64,000 bases of DNA, from NCBI GenBank assembly GCA_963777485.1, contig CAVZQP010000001.1, positions 186,001 to 250,000 of the forward strand, read 5' to 3'. Source of the DNA: Bog-473 sp963777485 (GTDB lineage: Bacteria > Actinomycetota > Acidimicrobiia > Acidimicrobiales > RAAP-2). Position numbers and translations under genes: made by a program. Every line of letters starts with the position of its first letter. Within the stretch, counting starts at the first letter, position 1. The notes beneath the pieces are model-generated. The model was not told the DNA's origin, searched no databases, and saw only the letters and a program-made list of their open reading frames with translations. Of the stretch, positions 45,846 to 54,198 are shown in pieces.

Positions 45846-46598
45846 TTACGCCACGAACAGAAAGTTGTGAACATAGGGCTCTCGGGCGAGACTCGATCTC
45901 AGCAAGCCCATGCGTTTGCGCCGTTGGCCGATCCGCCGCGCCTCCTCGCGATCGAATTCGGTGAGAGGGTGCCAGTGGCCGCGCCTGAGGAACTTGCCCT
46001 GATAGCCCAAGTCCTTCACGTATTCGAAGATGCTGTCCATACCGTCTGGAGATTGGTGTGCGTCCTCGACTTCGACAAGCAGGGTGGGTCTTTCCTCTTG
46101 TAACAGCGCACGTGCGCCGCGAAGGACCGACAGCTCGGAGCCCTCGACATCGATCTTGACGAAACCAACGTCTGAATAGCCCAATTCGTCCAGAGGAACG
46201 GTCTCGACCCGTTGCTGCAACCAACCAGACCTTCCGTCACCGACGAGAGTGGACCGTCCCTCTGTCCCCAACTCCGAGCTGGGCGACCAAAGCGAGGCTT
46301 CGCCACGAGCATCAGAGAGCGCCACGTTGTGCAGTGTCACGTTCGAAGGCAGGATCGCGTTGAGGGTGTTGTAGATGGACGCGTTCGGCTCAAACGCCTC
46401 CACCCGCGGAACGCGTTTCGCCAACCACCAGCTCCATGGTCCCCACCAGGTTCCGACATCGATGGCCATGCGATCTGGTGGAACGAAGGAGGACATGTGT
46501 CGAAGTTCCGGTTCGAACATGAGGTATTGGAGCGCGACGAGCCGAACGAATGTCTTCGGCGGGAGATGCGAGGCAACCCCTGAGATGACAGAACCCAT
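45846..46598 (-). CDS. FkbM-family methyltransferase
   Basis: 250 residues. MAIDVGTWWGPWSWWLAKRVPRVEAFEPN is motif I with the FkbM style of strand 2, VPLDELGYSDVGFVKIDVEGSELSVLRGA is the diagnostic FkbM segment, and PTLLVEVEDAH follows. Members methylate O-atoms of sugars or other small groups, and many are found in polysaccharide clusters. The C terminus ends in an Arg-rich helix and a hydrophobic tail. It is convergent with the SGNH gene and is preceded by a 121-bp gap (46599-46719) in which I see nothing definite. Confidence 0.87.
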   Translation of the reverse strand: MGSVISGVASHLPPKTFVRLVALQYLMFEPELRHMSSFVPPDRMAIDVGTWWGPWSWWLAKRVPRVEAFEPNASIYNTLNAILPSNVTLHNVALSDARGEASLWSPSSELGTEGRSTLVGDGRSGWLQQRVETVPLDELGYSDVGFVKIDVEGSELSVLRGARALLQEERPTLLVEVEDAHQSPDGMDSIFEYVKDLGYQGKFLRRGHWHPLTEFDREEARRIGQRRKRMGLLRSSLAREPYVHNFLFVA

Positions 46599-46719
46599 CT
46601 TCGATGAAAGTTAACGGCTTTGTTCGTCGTGGGAGGTAGATGCCCGTGTCGGAGCATGCCGCGCGCTGCTCTCGTTTACGACCACGCCGCTGTGATCCGA
46701 GACGGAAGCCGGTGCCCGC

Positions 46720-49473
46720 TCAGCCTCCGGGCACGGATCCAGCGTACGGAGCGTTGCCATAGGCGAAGACCCCGCCGTCGGACGCGACGAGCCAGTATCC
46801 GAGGCCGCTCAATGTCCCTGCCATCCCGACGACCGGCCGGTTCAGCGTCAGGCTTCCGGCGGAGCCCTCGAAGGGGGCGTCGCCGAAGCTGAACACCCCG
46901 CCGTCGGATGCGACCAACCAGTACCCGAATCCGCTCGGGGCGGGAGACATGCCCACCACCGGTTTGTTGAGGGGCAGGCCTCCGGTGGATCCGTGGAACG
47001 ACGCGTCGCCGTAGCTGAACACCCCACCGTCCGAGGCGACGAGCCAGTAGCCCAGGCCGCTCGTCGTCGGCGACATCCCGACCACGGGCTTGTTGAGGTG
47101 AAGGGCGCCGGTCGAACCCTCGAACGGGGCGTCGCCGTAGCTGAAGATGCCACCGTCGGACGCCACAAGCCAATAGCCATGGCCGCTCGGTGTCGCGGCC
47201 ATCCCGACGACCGGCTTGTTCAGCTTGAGGGCGCCCGCCGATCCGTAGAACAGTGTGTCGCCGTAGCCGAAGACCCCTCCGTCGGAGGCAACGAGCCAGT
47301 ACCCGTTGCCGCTCGGGGTCGCTGCGATGCCGACGATCGGAGCCTTCAGGGGGAGGCCATACGCCGAACCGAAGTAGGGGGCGTCGCCGTAGTTGTAGAC
47401 CCGGCCGTCGGCCGCGACCATCCAATAGCCACCACCGTCGGGAGTGCGGGCCACGCCCACGATCGTCGGTTGCTGCGTGTCCGCTCCATAGGTGTAGGTG
47501 TCGCTGCTCGAGGTGGCTGATGTCCCGGCGTCCGTGGTGACCCGGACGTCCACCGTCCCGAGCGAGCCCGCCGGCACCTGGGCGGTGATCTGTGAGTCCG
47601 ACTGCACCGTGAAGGACCGCGTCTCTCGACCACCGAACCACACCGCCCTCGTGTCGGTGAGGCCGGTGCCCGTGATCGTCACTTGGGTGTTCCCTCCCGA
47701 CGGACCCGATGTCGGGACGACCGACGTGACCGTGGGCGATGCGGGCGGCGCCGGGATCGTGGAGCCCGTCCAGCCGGCCGTCTGGCGGAGCAGGCTCAGG
47801 TTCACGTCGCCCGGAGGGACCTTGATCGCCCGATAGAGCACCTCGTTGTTGGGCAAGCGGACGTCCATGAGCACGTTGCCGCTGCTGTCGACCTCGGTGA
47901 ACCCCGGGAGGAAGTGCTGGATACTGAAACCCCAGTCGATGACGCTCGTCCCCGAACCGATGTCGTTTGCGGCGTCAGGTGCACGGCGGAAGCTACCGGT
48001 CGCCACGACTGAGAACCCTTGTTGTTGCACGTACTGGTAGTCGGGTGTGGCGGTGTCCGCCGTCGTGTCGATGGCGTACTCGACGCCGCGGGACGCGCCC
48101 GTACACAGGGTGTGGTCGTCAAAGACGCTGACGTCCTCGACGGCCGGATTCGGCGTCGGGACGAACCGGGCGTCGTGTTGCCCGCAGAATGTGGTCTCGC
48201 TGTCGTCAGTGACCGTGAGGTACTTGGCGGGCGTCGTCTGTCCCTCTTCGGGGTCGCCGGAGTTCAGGACTGTCCCGCCCATCTTCCAGATCACGTTGCC
48301 CGTGGTCTTGTCGATAAGGAAGACCGCGTTGAGGTGTCGCATCGACACGAGCACGTCGCCGAAGTACGGGCTCGACGCATCCTCGTCGACCGCCACAGAG
48401 TTGCAGTGGTAGATGTCGGCCGCGGGGCTGTTGTTGATGGTGGCGAGGGACCACGTGGGGCCGGGGTTCGGCAGCGTGTTCGTTTCGTCCAGCCCGATGT
48501 GCTGCGACGCGATCCACGTCCACACCGCCGTATTCTGCGGACTGACCTCTTCGACCCTGCAGTCGACGGCGTTGTTGTCGGCGGCGGACGCCGGGGTTGG
48601 TGTTCCAGTGTTGGCGATCACGCCCGTACCGAGACCGGTGAGGTCCTTGTTGATGACCGGCGTCGAGATCATCATGCGGTCACCGTTGGGGAGCGGGACG
48701 AGCTCGTGGCCGTCAGTGGGGGAAGTGGCTGCGGGGAGCGGCGCGATCGTGCTCTGGGTGTCGAGGTTGAACCCGGTGAACGCGTCGCCGTTGATTCCGG
48801 CACCGAGCCCTGGACCGAGGCTTGGCGCCCACGAGATGACGTCGTTGGGTAGTGGCTGCACGACGGTTGAACCACCCGAAGCAGCCCCGAGCTGCTGGTA
48901 CCAGACCGGCGTGCCGTTGCCGTCCAGGACCATGGCGTAGTAGCCGCTGTTGGCGCTGGTGGTGATGTTCCCCGTGAAGTAGTACCCGGGTGTCCACTCG
49001 GGGTTCGAGGGTCCGGCCGCGTTGACTTGAAGAGCGGGAAAGTTTGGAGGCAGGCACCTGATCCAGTACTGGACCGGCGCGTTGCCCGTGTTCGCCGGGT
49101 CCGGGGCATTGATCACGACCGCCTGGTTCGGGACCAGGCTCAGGTTCAGGCTCACCGAGTTGCCGGAGACCGACGACCCCTGCTGGTTGCTGAACGCCGT
49201 GATGGCGCCCTCGTTGCCGGTGAGGGTGAACGTGACCTGGTTGATCCCCGACGCACAGTGGATGACGTAGTCGTTGGTGTTCGGTGAGAACGCCGGACTC
49301 AACGCGTAGGGGGACGAAGCCGTGACTCCGGCCAACGAGCTGCCGGCGACCGACAGCAGCGCATAGGGGCTGGTGTCCGCGCCTGCGGGTGATGCTGAGG
49401 TCACCGCGCCGAGCAATGGCAGGCACAACCCCACCAGCGTGCAGAGCGCGGCAAGCCCTCGGGTTCGCGTCAC
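46720..49473 (-). CDS. Secreted arylsulfotransferase-like protein with TIG domain and 42-residue repeats
   Basis: 917 residues. A signal peptide ends near residue 32 (TSASPAGA). A cadherin-like beta segment follows, then an arylsulfotransferase/ASST-type propeller of about 370 residues (DGHELVPLPNGDRMM, IYHCNSVAVDED, GDVLVSMRHLNAVFLIDKTTGNVIWKMGG, FCGQHDARF). An IPT/TIG domain covers PTVTSVVPTSGPSGGNTQVTITGTG onward. The C terminus is six tandem repeats of 42 residues with core GYWLVASDGG. ASST enzymes move sulfate between phenols outside the cell, but catalysis here is unproven. GTG 49473 follows AAGAAGGGATG. The HAD gene lies 64 bp upstream. Confidence 0.82.
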   Translation of the reverse strand: MTRTRGLAALCTLVGLCLPLLGAVTSASPAGADTSPYALLSVAGSSLAGVTASSPYALSPAFSPNTNDYVIHCASGINQVTFTLTGNEGAITAFSNQQGSSVSGNSVSLNLSLVPNQAVVINAPDPANTGNAPVQYWIRCLPPNFPALQVNAAGPSNPEWTPGYYFTGNITTSANSGYYAMVLDGNGTPVWYQQLGAASGGSTVVQPLPNDVISWAPSLGPGLGAGINGDAFTGFNLDTQSTIAPLPAATSPTDGHELVPLPNGDRMMISTPVINKDLTGLGTGVIANTGTPTPASAADNNAVDCRVEEVSPQNTAVWTWIASQHIGLDETNTLPNPGPTWSLATINNSPAADIYHCNSVAVDEDASSPYFGDVLVSMRHLNAVFLIDKTTGNVIWKMGGTVLNSGDPEEGQTTPAKYLTVTDDSETTFCGQHDARFVPTPNPAVEDVSVFDDHTLCTGASRGVEYAIDTTADTATPDYQYVQQQGFSVVATGSFRRAPDAANDIGSGTSVIDWGFSIQHFLPGFTEVDSSGNVLMDVRLPNNEVLYRAIKVPPGDVNLSLLRQTAGWTGSTIPAPPASPTVTSVVPTSGPSGGNTQVTITGTGLTDTRAVWFGGRETRSFTVQSDSQITAQVPAGSLGTVDVRVTTDAGTSATSSSDTYTYGADTQQPTIVGVARTPDGGGYWMVAADGRVYNYGDAPYFGSAYGLPLKAPIVGIAATPSGNGYWLVASDGGVFGYGDTLFYGSAGALKLNKPVVGMAATPSGHGYWLVASDGGIFSYGDAPFEGSTGALHLNKPVVGMSPTTSGLGYWLVASDGGVFSYGDASFHGSTGGLPLNKPVVGMSPAPSGFGYWLVASDGGVFSFGDAPFEGSAGSLTLNRPVVGMAGTLSGLGYWLVASDGGVFAYGNAPYAGSVPGG
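46723..47457 (-). repeat. Six tandem 126-bp coding repeats
   Basis: Six in-frame units begin at 47457, 47331, 47205, 47079, 46953 and 46827 (126 bp each, the last cut to 105 bp). Each codes for a 42-residue unit with P-[SD]-G-x-G-Y-W-[LM]-V-A-[AS]-D-G, then Y/F-G-[DN]-A and a GS, then L-x-[LK] and P-[IV]-V. The regular length and the Trp/Asp/Gly pattern fit blades of a beta propeller or a similar solenoid. Units differ in sequence, so the array is old rather than a recent slippage product. Confidence 0.9.
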
Positions 49474-49537
49474 TTCGTCATCCCTTCTTTCGCCAATTTT
49501 CGGATTCCGCCTGGGGTGTCGCTCGCTATCCCGCCGT

Positions 49538-52129
49538 TCACGGAAGGTCGTCCAGCGCCCGTGCCAGCGTCGTCAGCAGGCCTGCGGGCGCGAACAGATA
49601 CTCACCGGCCAACTGCACCGAAACGGTGCTGTCGGGCGACGCCTCGGTCGGGAGCTCGACATGGATCTGCGGGTCGTTCGTGTCGAGATAGAGGTAACTG
49701 TCGTGCAGCGTCCGGGCTCCGACGATGATGAGGCTGTCAACGCCCTGGTCGGGGGTCCAGCGGTAGGCGAAGGCCTCGTTGCCTCTCTCGTCGAGCACGG
49801 TCACGGCCAGGAAGTCCAAACGCAGCAGTGCTTCGGTGTCCGTCGGGTCGATCCGGATGCGGCGGATCCTCCCGGCTCGCCCGGTCCACTCCACGAACGA
49901 CAGGCCGATCGGATTCGCCGCGAATTCGACCGGGACGCTGTTCTCCTCGAGGTAGCCTCCGCCGTAGTCGAAATAGATCTTGGCGTCCCCGGCCGGGATT
50001 TCGGTGACGAAGGCGTCGGGCCCACATGCGCCGGTCATGAGCGCATAGGCCGCTGCGCCCATCGCGTCACCGCAGAGCGCGGCGGCGCCGCCGATCCAGT
50101 ACAGCTCGTCGAACGGCAGCTCGACGAGCTGTTCGGCCGACATGTGGCGGAGAAACTGGAGGTAGGTCGTGGAGATGAGGGGTTCGACTGCGCCCGATCC
50201 GTAGTTCTGCTCGTGCCGCCAGCGCCCGAACACCTTTGCCTCCTCGGCAGTTGGGTATCCGACGAAGCGGCTGAGTATCCGCAGGAGTTGCCGGTGCGCG
50301 GTGGTGAGGCTCGGAGCGTGAGCCAGGGCTTCGAGTCGGTGTACCGCCCACGCGTGCTGGAACGCAGCGACACCTTCTTGCACGAGGTCCCTCTGTTGCG
50401 CCTGCCACGACGGAATGAGGTTGGTCTCGAGGAGCGGCGTGCCGTCGTCTTCGATCTGCAACAACGAGCCGTCGTCGGACATGCACGACTGCTCGATCAG
50501 CTCCGGGCTGCGAAGGATGGGACGCATGTCCTCGGGCGACGAGCCCGCATCGCCCAGGAACGCCTCGATGTGGCTCCCGGAAAGCAGCTTGTCGAGGGTC
50601 GCGGACGTGTTGACCATGTACAGCCCGTGCAGTCGGACCTCGATGTCCTCCCGGTCGAGGATCTTCGCCAGTGCGCTCTGGACACTGCCGCTCCAGCCGA
50701 CATCGACGAGCGCGACGTGCTGCGCGTCGCCAATTGCGGCCTTGACATGGCGGACGAGCGAGCGCCGGCGTCGTTCCGACCTCTCTTGCGCCATCGCCAC
50801 GAGGTCCGGACGACCGGCAACGAACTCGAGGAAACGCTCGCAGCGCCCTTTCGATGCCGACTCCAGGTCACCGACCGGCTCTTGGTCGTCCTCGCGCTCC
50901 TCGAAATACGAGCGGTCGAAGTCGGAGACGGATCCGGGCGGGAGGCCGATCGACTCCGCCAGGCGTTCCAGCGGGGTTTCGCCCCGGCGGTTGGTGAAGG
51001 CCGCCATCAGCTCATCGCGGCTGCCGTCGAAGATGGAGGCCCGTGCACAGGCCTCCCGGGAGGTCCAGAAGACCTCCGAAGGGAGGTCACTGCCGAGGTA
51101 CCCGGCCGCTCCGTCCAAGAGGTGCTTGAGGTAGCGACCTTCGCGCATCGGACACAGCAGCTTCGTCACCCCGAGGGTGCCCGCCCGGTCGTGGACCCAC
51201 TCGGCGAATCCGGTGAGGACCGGGCCGAAGACGGTCGCGCCGGCCAGGGTGCAAACGTCCTGTGCAGCCGGACGCGCTGGATCGTGGAGTTTGAGAAACA
51301 TGCGCGTCCGGAGCGCGGTGAGCCCGTGGTCACCGTGCCGGACGTTGGACCAGTGGCTCATGTGGGCAGGTTCGCCCACGATGCCCTCACGCTCGAGGAC
51401 GGCGCTCAGCTCGTCGTCTTCGGTCAGTCCGTAATGCAGTCCCAGAACGCCGGCAGCCTCGGCGCTCACGACGTCCGCGTCCTCGTCGTCACCGATGTGC
51501 AGGATGTGGTCGGGAGCCACATGCATGCGACGAGCGACCTCAAAGAAGAGACCCTGCGCCTTTCCGGTGCCGTGGTCGCTGGAGGAGAAGAACTCCTGAA
51601 TGGGCAATTCGGCCAGGGAGGTCCGGTCACACAGCTGGCGGAGCTGGCCGGCGGAGAAGTAGGTGTTCGAGGTCGCGACGATCGGGATCCCATGGGCCTC
51701 TGTCGTTCGCAGACACCATTCGACGATCTGCAGGTCAGCGACGGTCAGGTCACGTTCGCAGCGAAGCTCGAGCTCGACGAGGTCCTTGTGGTCGACGTTG
51801 GCGACGGCGTCCTCGGGGAACTGCTCGTAGATCTGCCAGATCGTGACCTCGAGGCTCTCGGAACGCTCCTTTCCTCGGAGTCGAGCCAGCGTCTCGGCCC
51901 TGATGCGGAGCTGGGAGAACAGAGCGGGAGTGCATCCGGCGGCAAGGATCCCGTCGTCGGCCAGGCGCTGCCCGAGGATCTCGAAGGCGTCCGTCGGCTT
52001 GGCGACCCTTCGCCACAGGAGCGTGTCGAAGACGTCGAGGGACAACAACTCGGTTCCTCCGGGGAGCCGTTGATGCTCGAAGGGCCGTGCGCGCACAGGA
52101 CGGACCACCTCGGCTGCCCCGTTGCCCAT
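49538..52129 (-). CDS. HAD-superfamily protein of the COG5610 type
   Basis: 863 residues from ATG 52129; the frame is open 141 bp further without a good start. An N-terminal HAD domain has ELLSLDVFDTLLWRRV with Asp32/Asp35, a cap helix region, TSNTYFSAGQLRQL and HIGDDEDADVVSAEAAG. A long second part follows (DVGWSGSVQSALAKILD, and LPFDELYWIGGAAAL). This matches large 'predicted hydrolase, HAD superfamily' proteins found in capsule and O-antigen clusters. The last ~170 residues are a beta-rich domain (KIYFDYGGGYLEENSVPVEF...). The activity is unknown; a role on surface glycans is inferred from context. Confidence 0.75.
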   Translation of the reverse strand: MGNGAAEVVRPVRARPFEHQRLPGGTELLSLDVFDTLLWRRVAKPTDAFEILGQRLADDGILAAGCTPALFSQLRIRAETLARLRGKERSESLEVTIWQIYEQFPEDAVANVDHKDLVELELRCERDLTVADLQIVEWCLRTTEAHGIPIVATSNTYFSAGQLRQLCDRTSLAELPIQEFFSSSDHGTGKAQGLFFEVARRMHVAPDHILHIGDDEDADVVSAEAAGVLGLHYGLTEDDELSAVLEREGIVGEPAHMSHWSNVRHGDHGLTALRTRMFLKLHDPARPAAQDVCTLAGATVFGPVLTGFAEWVHDRAGTLGVTKLLCPMREGRYLKHLLDGAAGYLGSDLPSEVFWTSREACARASIFDGSRDELMAAFTNRRGETPLERLAESIGLPPGSVSDFDRSYFEEREDDQEPVGDLESASKGRCERFLEFVAGRPDLVAMAQERSERRRRSLVRHVKAAIGDAQHVALVDVGWSGSVQSALAKILDREDIEVRLHGLYMVNTSATLDKLLSGSHIEAFLGDAGSSPEDMRPILRSPELIEQSCMSDDGSLLQIEDDGTPLLETNLIPSWQAQQRDLVQEGVAAFQHAWAVHRLEALAHAPSLTTAHRQLLRILSRFVGYPTAEEAKVFGRWRHEQNYGSGAVEPLISTTYLQFLRHMSAEQLVELPFDELYWIGGAAALCGDAMGAAAYALMTGACGPDAFVTEIPAGDAKIYFDYGGGYLEENSVPVEFAANPIGLSFVEWTGRAGRIRRIRIDPTDTEALLRLDFLAVTVLDERGNEAFAYRWTPDQGVDSLIIVGARTLHDSYLYLDTNDPQIHVELPTEASPDSTVSVQLAGEYLFAPAGLLTTLARALDDLP

Positions 52130-52292
52130 GGGCAGACAATACCGAGGATGAGCGCCCTTTCGGAGCGGAACTCCCCACTTTCCTGGGTTGGACCTGAGAA
52201 CGCGTCTTCTCGGCCTTTCCCTCGTCCCGGGCCGCGGAGTATCTGCGTGCCACGTGAAATATTGGGGCACGATTTTGCGAGGTGCGCTCCGG

Positions 52293-52814
52293 CTAACGCT
52301 CCCGCGTCCCGTGGAGTTCCACGCGCACCGCGATCTCCGGATACACGCGGATCATCAGCATGCTGGGCGGCTTCATGCCGAACTCCCGGATGTCGAACAC
52401 GTAGTCGCCGGTGAGCGAGACCTCGTCGTACCCGAGCTCGATGTCCATGCCGTGTTCGAAGGAACGGGTCTTGCCGTGGAACACGATGTCCCCTACCACG
52501 CTGTAGCGGGGGTGGGCACCGTCGGCCGAGATCTTCGTGACGAGGCCCTCGATCGTCGGGTACCGGCGCGCATCGATCCGCCGCCGGAGCTCGTGGTCGT
52601 AGAGCTGGTTGCCCGACGTGAGCTTCTCGACCGCCAGCTGCAGCTCGCCCGCAATCGGGAGATCCAGGTTGAGTGAGCCATCTTCGCGTCTGCTCGCCTC
52701 GAACCAGCCGGTGATGCCGCGCGTCTCCGTGTTGATGGGGTGCAAGCTCGAGCGGCCGCTGACCCAGACGCACGAGCGGACCGAATCGAATATGTAGCGG
52801 GTCGCCTGCGTCAT
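52293..52814 (-). CDS. YceI-family protein
   Basis: 173 residues from ATG 52814. The opening TRYIFDSVRSCVWVSGRSSLHPINTET and the later LPIAGELQLAVEKLTSGNQLYDHELRRRIDARRYPTIEG are the standard YceI lipocalin-like beta barrel, which binds long isoprenoids such as polyprenyl chains. There is no signal peptide, so it should be cytoplasmic. The frame extends 63 bp upstream, where it would overlap the opposite gene's promoter. It is divergent from the CMD gene at 52889. Confidence 0.83.
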   Translation of the reverse strand: MTQATRYIFDSVRSCVWVSGRSSLHPINTETRGITGWFEASRREDGSLNLDLPIAGELQLAVEKLTSGNQLYDHELRRRIDARRYPTIEGLVTKISADGAHPRYSVVGDIVFHGKTRSFEHGMDIELGYDEVSLTGDYVFDIREFGMKPPSMLMIRVYPEIAVRVELHGTRER

Positions 52815-52888
52815 CACTGTTTGGTTCCCGGCATGGACACCTCTCGGACCACGGTACGCGAGGGCGGCGACGGGCATAAAGTCGGGCC

Positions 52889-53368
52889 ATGGCCCGCCTC
52901 GAGATTCCCCCGGGAGAGGGCGGCGACGCCGTCCAGATCTGGTCGTTGCAGCCGGCGCTGGGGACCGCGGCCATGCGACTGGTGGACGCCGCGTACAACA
53001 AGTCGATACTCCCCGTGCGGGTCCGTGAAGCGGCGCGCCTGCGTATCGCCCAACTGAACGAGTGCACCGTGTGCCTCGCCTTCAGGGCCGACAAGGTCAA
53101 GGAGCAGGGCCTCGGAGAGGATTTCTACGGCGCGGTCGGCCAACCCGGCGGCAGTGAGCTCAGCGAGCAGGAGCGGCTCGCCGTTGACTACGCGGAGCGG
53201 TTCGCCGTCGACCACACGAGCATCGACGACGAGGTCATCGAACGGCTGCGCGGCGCCTTCACCGACCCTGAGATCCTCGACCTCACGATCTGTTGCTCCG
53301 CCTTTCTGGGGCTCGGCCGCACCCTGCACACGCTCGGCATCACCGAGACCTCGGTCACCGACGTCTAA
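52889..53368 (+). CDS. Carboxymuconolactone decarboxylase-family protein
   Basis: 159 residues. LRIAQLNECTVCLAFRADKVKEQG is the CMD/AhpD motif with Cys59 and Cys62, although the His usually found three residues after the second Cys is Phe/Arg here. The C-terminal helix CCSAFLGLGRTLHTLG is also typical. Members are either decarboxylases or thiol peroxidase-type reductases; the CxxC favours a redox role. The 3' end overlaps that of the crotonase gene on the other strand by 4 bp. Confidence 0.82.
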   Translation: MARLEIPPGEGGDAVQIWSLQPALGTAAMRLVDAAYNKSILPVRVREAARLRIAQLNECTVCLAFRADKVKEQGLGEDFYGAVGQPGGSELSEQERLAVDYAERFAVDHTSIDDEVIERLRGAFTDPEILDLTICCSAFLGLGRTLHTLGITETSVTDV

Positions 53369-54198
53369 TTCGGGCGCCGATCGAAGGCGGCGTCCCGCTC
53401 CTTGACCGCCTCGCGGAGGCCCACCTGGCCGATCCGCTCGTGGAAGGCGATGGCCTCGGGGGCGCGGTGACCGATCGCATCGTTCGTGGCAGCGAAGCGT
53501 TGGAGTTGCGACCGGCCCATCAGTTCGACGCCCATGTTGACGACCCGCTTGTTCGCCACCAGGAGGTCACGACCGACGAGCGCGATGCGTTGGGCCAGAT
53601 CGAGGACCACCTGGTCGAGCAGGTCCGCCGCTGCCGTCGCCACCACCAGGCCGATCCCCTTCGCCTCCGTGCCGCTGAGCGTGTCGCCGGTGAACAGCAA
53701 CCGCTTCGTCCATTGCGGGCCGAGGTGGTAGAGCCACATGTTCGTGGGCGGCACTCCCATGGAGCGCACAGGTGGGAATCCGATCCGGGCGTCCTCGGCG
53801 GCGACGACCAGGTCGCAGTGCAGCGCGAGGTCCGTTCCGCCTGCAAGGCAATTCCCCTGTACTTGCGCAATGACCGGGATGGGGCAGTCCCAGACCTTCG
53901 ACCAGTTCGTCGCCAATGCGAGCATGGCCGAGACGTCGCCCTCGATCGTCTCGTGCACGGGAAAGTCGCCCTGATCGGTGTCCTCGGCGATGAACCCGTA
54001 GCCCGACGAGAACGAGCGGCCCGTGCTGCGGACGACGAGCACACTCGCCGCGGTGTCGGAGCCGGCGACGTCGACCGCAGCGAGGATCTCGCGGATGCAG
54101 CGAGGGGTCAGCGGGTTGTGATGATCCGGCCGGTTCAGCGTGACGCGGCGGACCGATCCGATCTCTTCGTACGTGATGGTCGAATAGCTCGGGCTCAC
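53365..54198 (-). CDS. Crotonase-family protein (enoyl-CoA hydratase-like)
   Basis: 277 residues from GTG 54198. It opens ITYEEIGSVRRVTLNRPDHHNPLT and has the oxyanion-hole strand FSSGYGF and AQVQGNCLAGGTDLALHCDLVVAAEDARIGFPP. In true hydratases two Glu residues act (in GGxxE and in the later QPE). Here these read GGTD and FPPV, so both are replaced. The protein is therefore more likely an isomerase, hydrolase or other crotonase. It overlaps the acyl-CoA ligase gene by 4 bp (GTGA), and the substrate is probably that ligase's product. The long frame upstream is antisense noise. Confidence 0.83.
   Translation of the reverse strand: MSPSYSTITYEEIGSVRRVTLNRPDHHNPLTPRCIREILAAVDVAGSDTAASVLVVRSTGRSFSSGYGFIAEDTDQGDFPVHETIEGDVSAMLALATNWSKVWDCPIPVIAQVQGNCLAGGTDLALHCDLVVAAEDARIGFPPVRSMGVPPTNMWLYHLGPQWTKRLLFTGDTLSGTEAKGIGLVVATAAADLLDQVVLDLAQRIALVGRDLLVANKRVVNMGVELMGRSQLQRFAATNDAIGHRAPEAIAFHERIGQVGLREAVKERDAAFDRRPN

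Noticed and set aside
52130..52270. 47-codon N-terminal extension of the HAD protein
   Set aside because: It is Arg/Pro-rich, unlike the HAD N terminus, which starts naturally soon after ATG 52129. No strong ribosome site supports either, so the choice is tentative.
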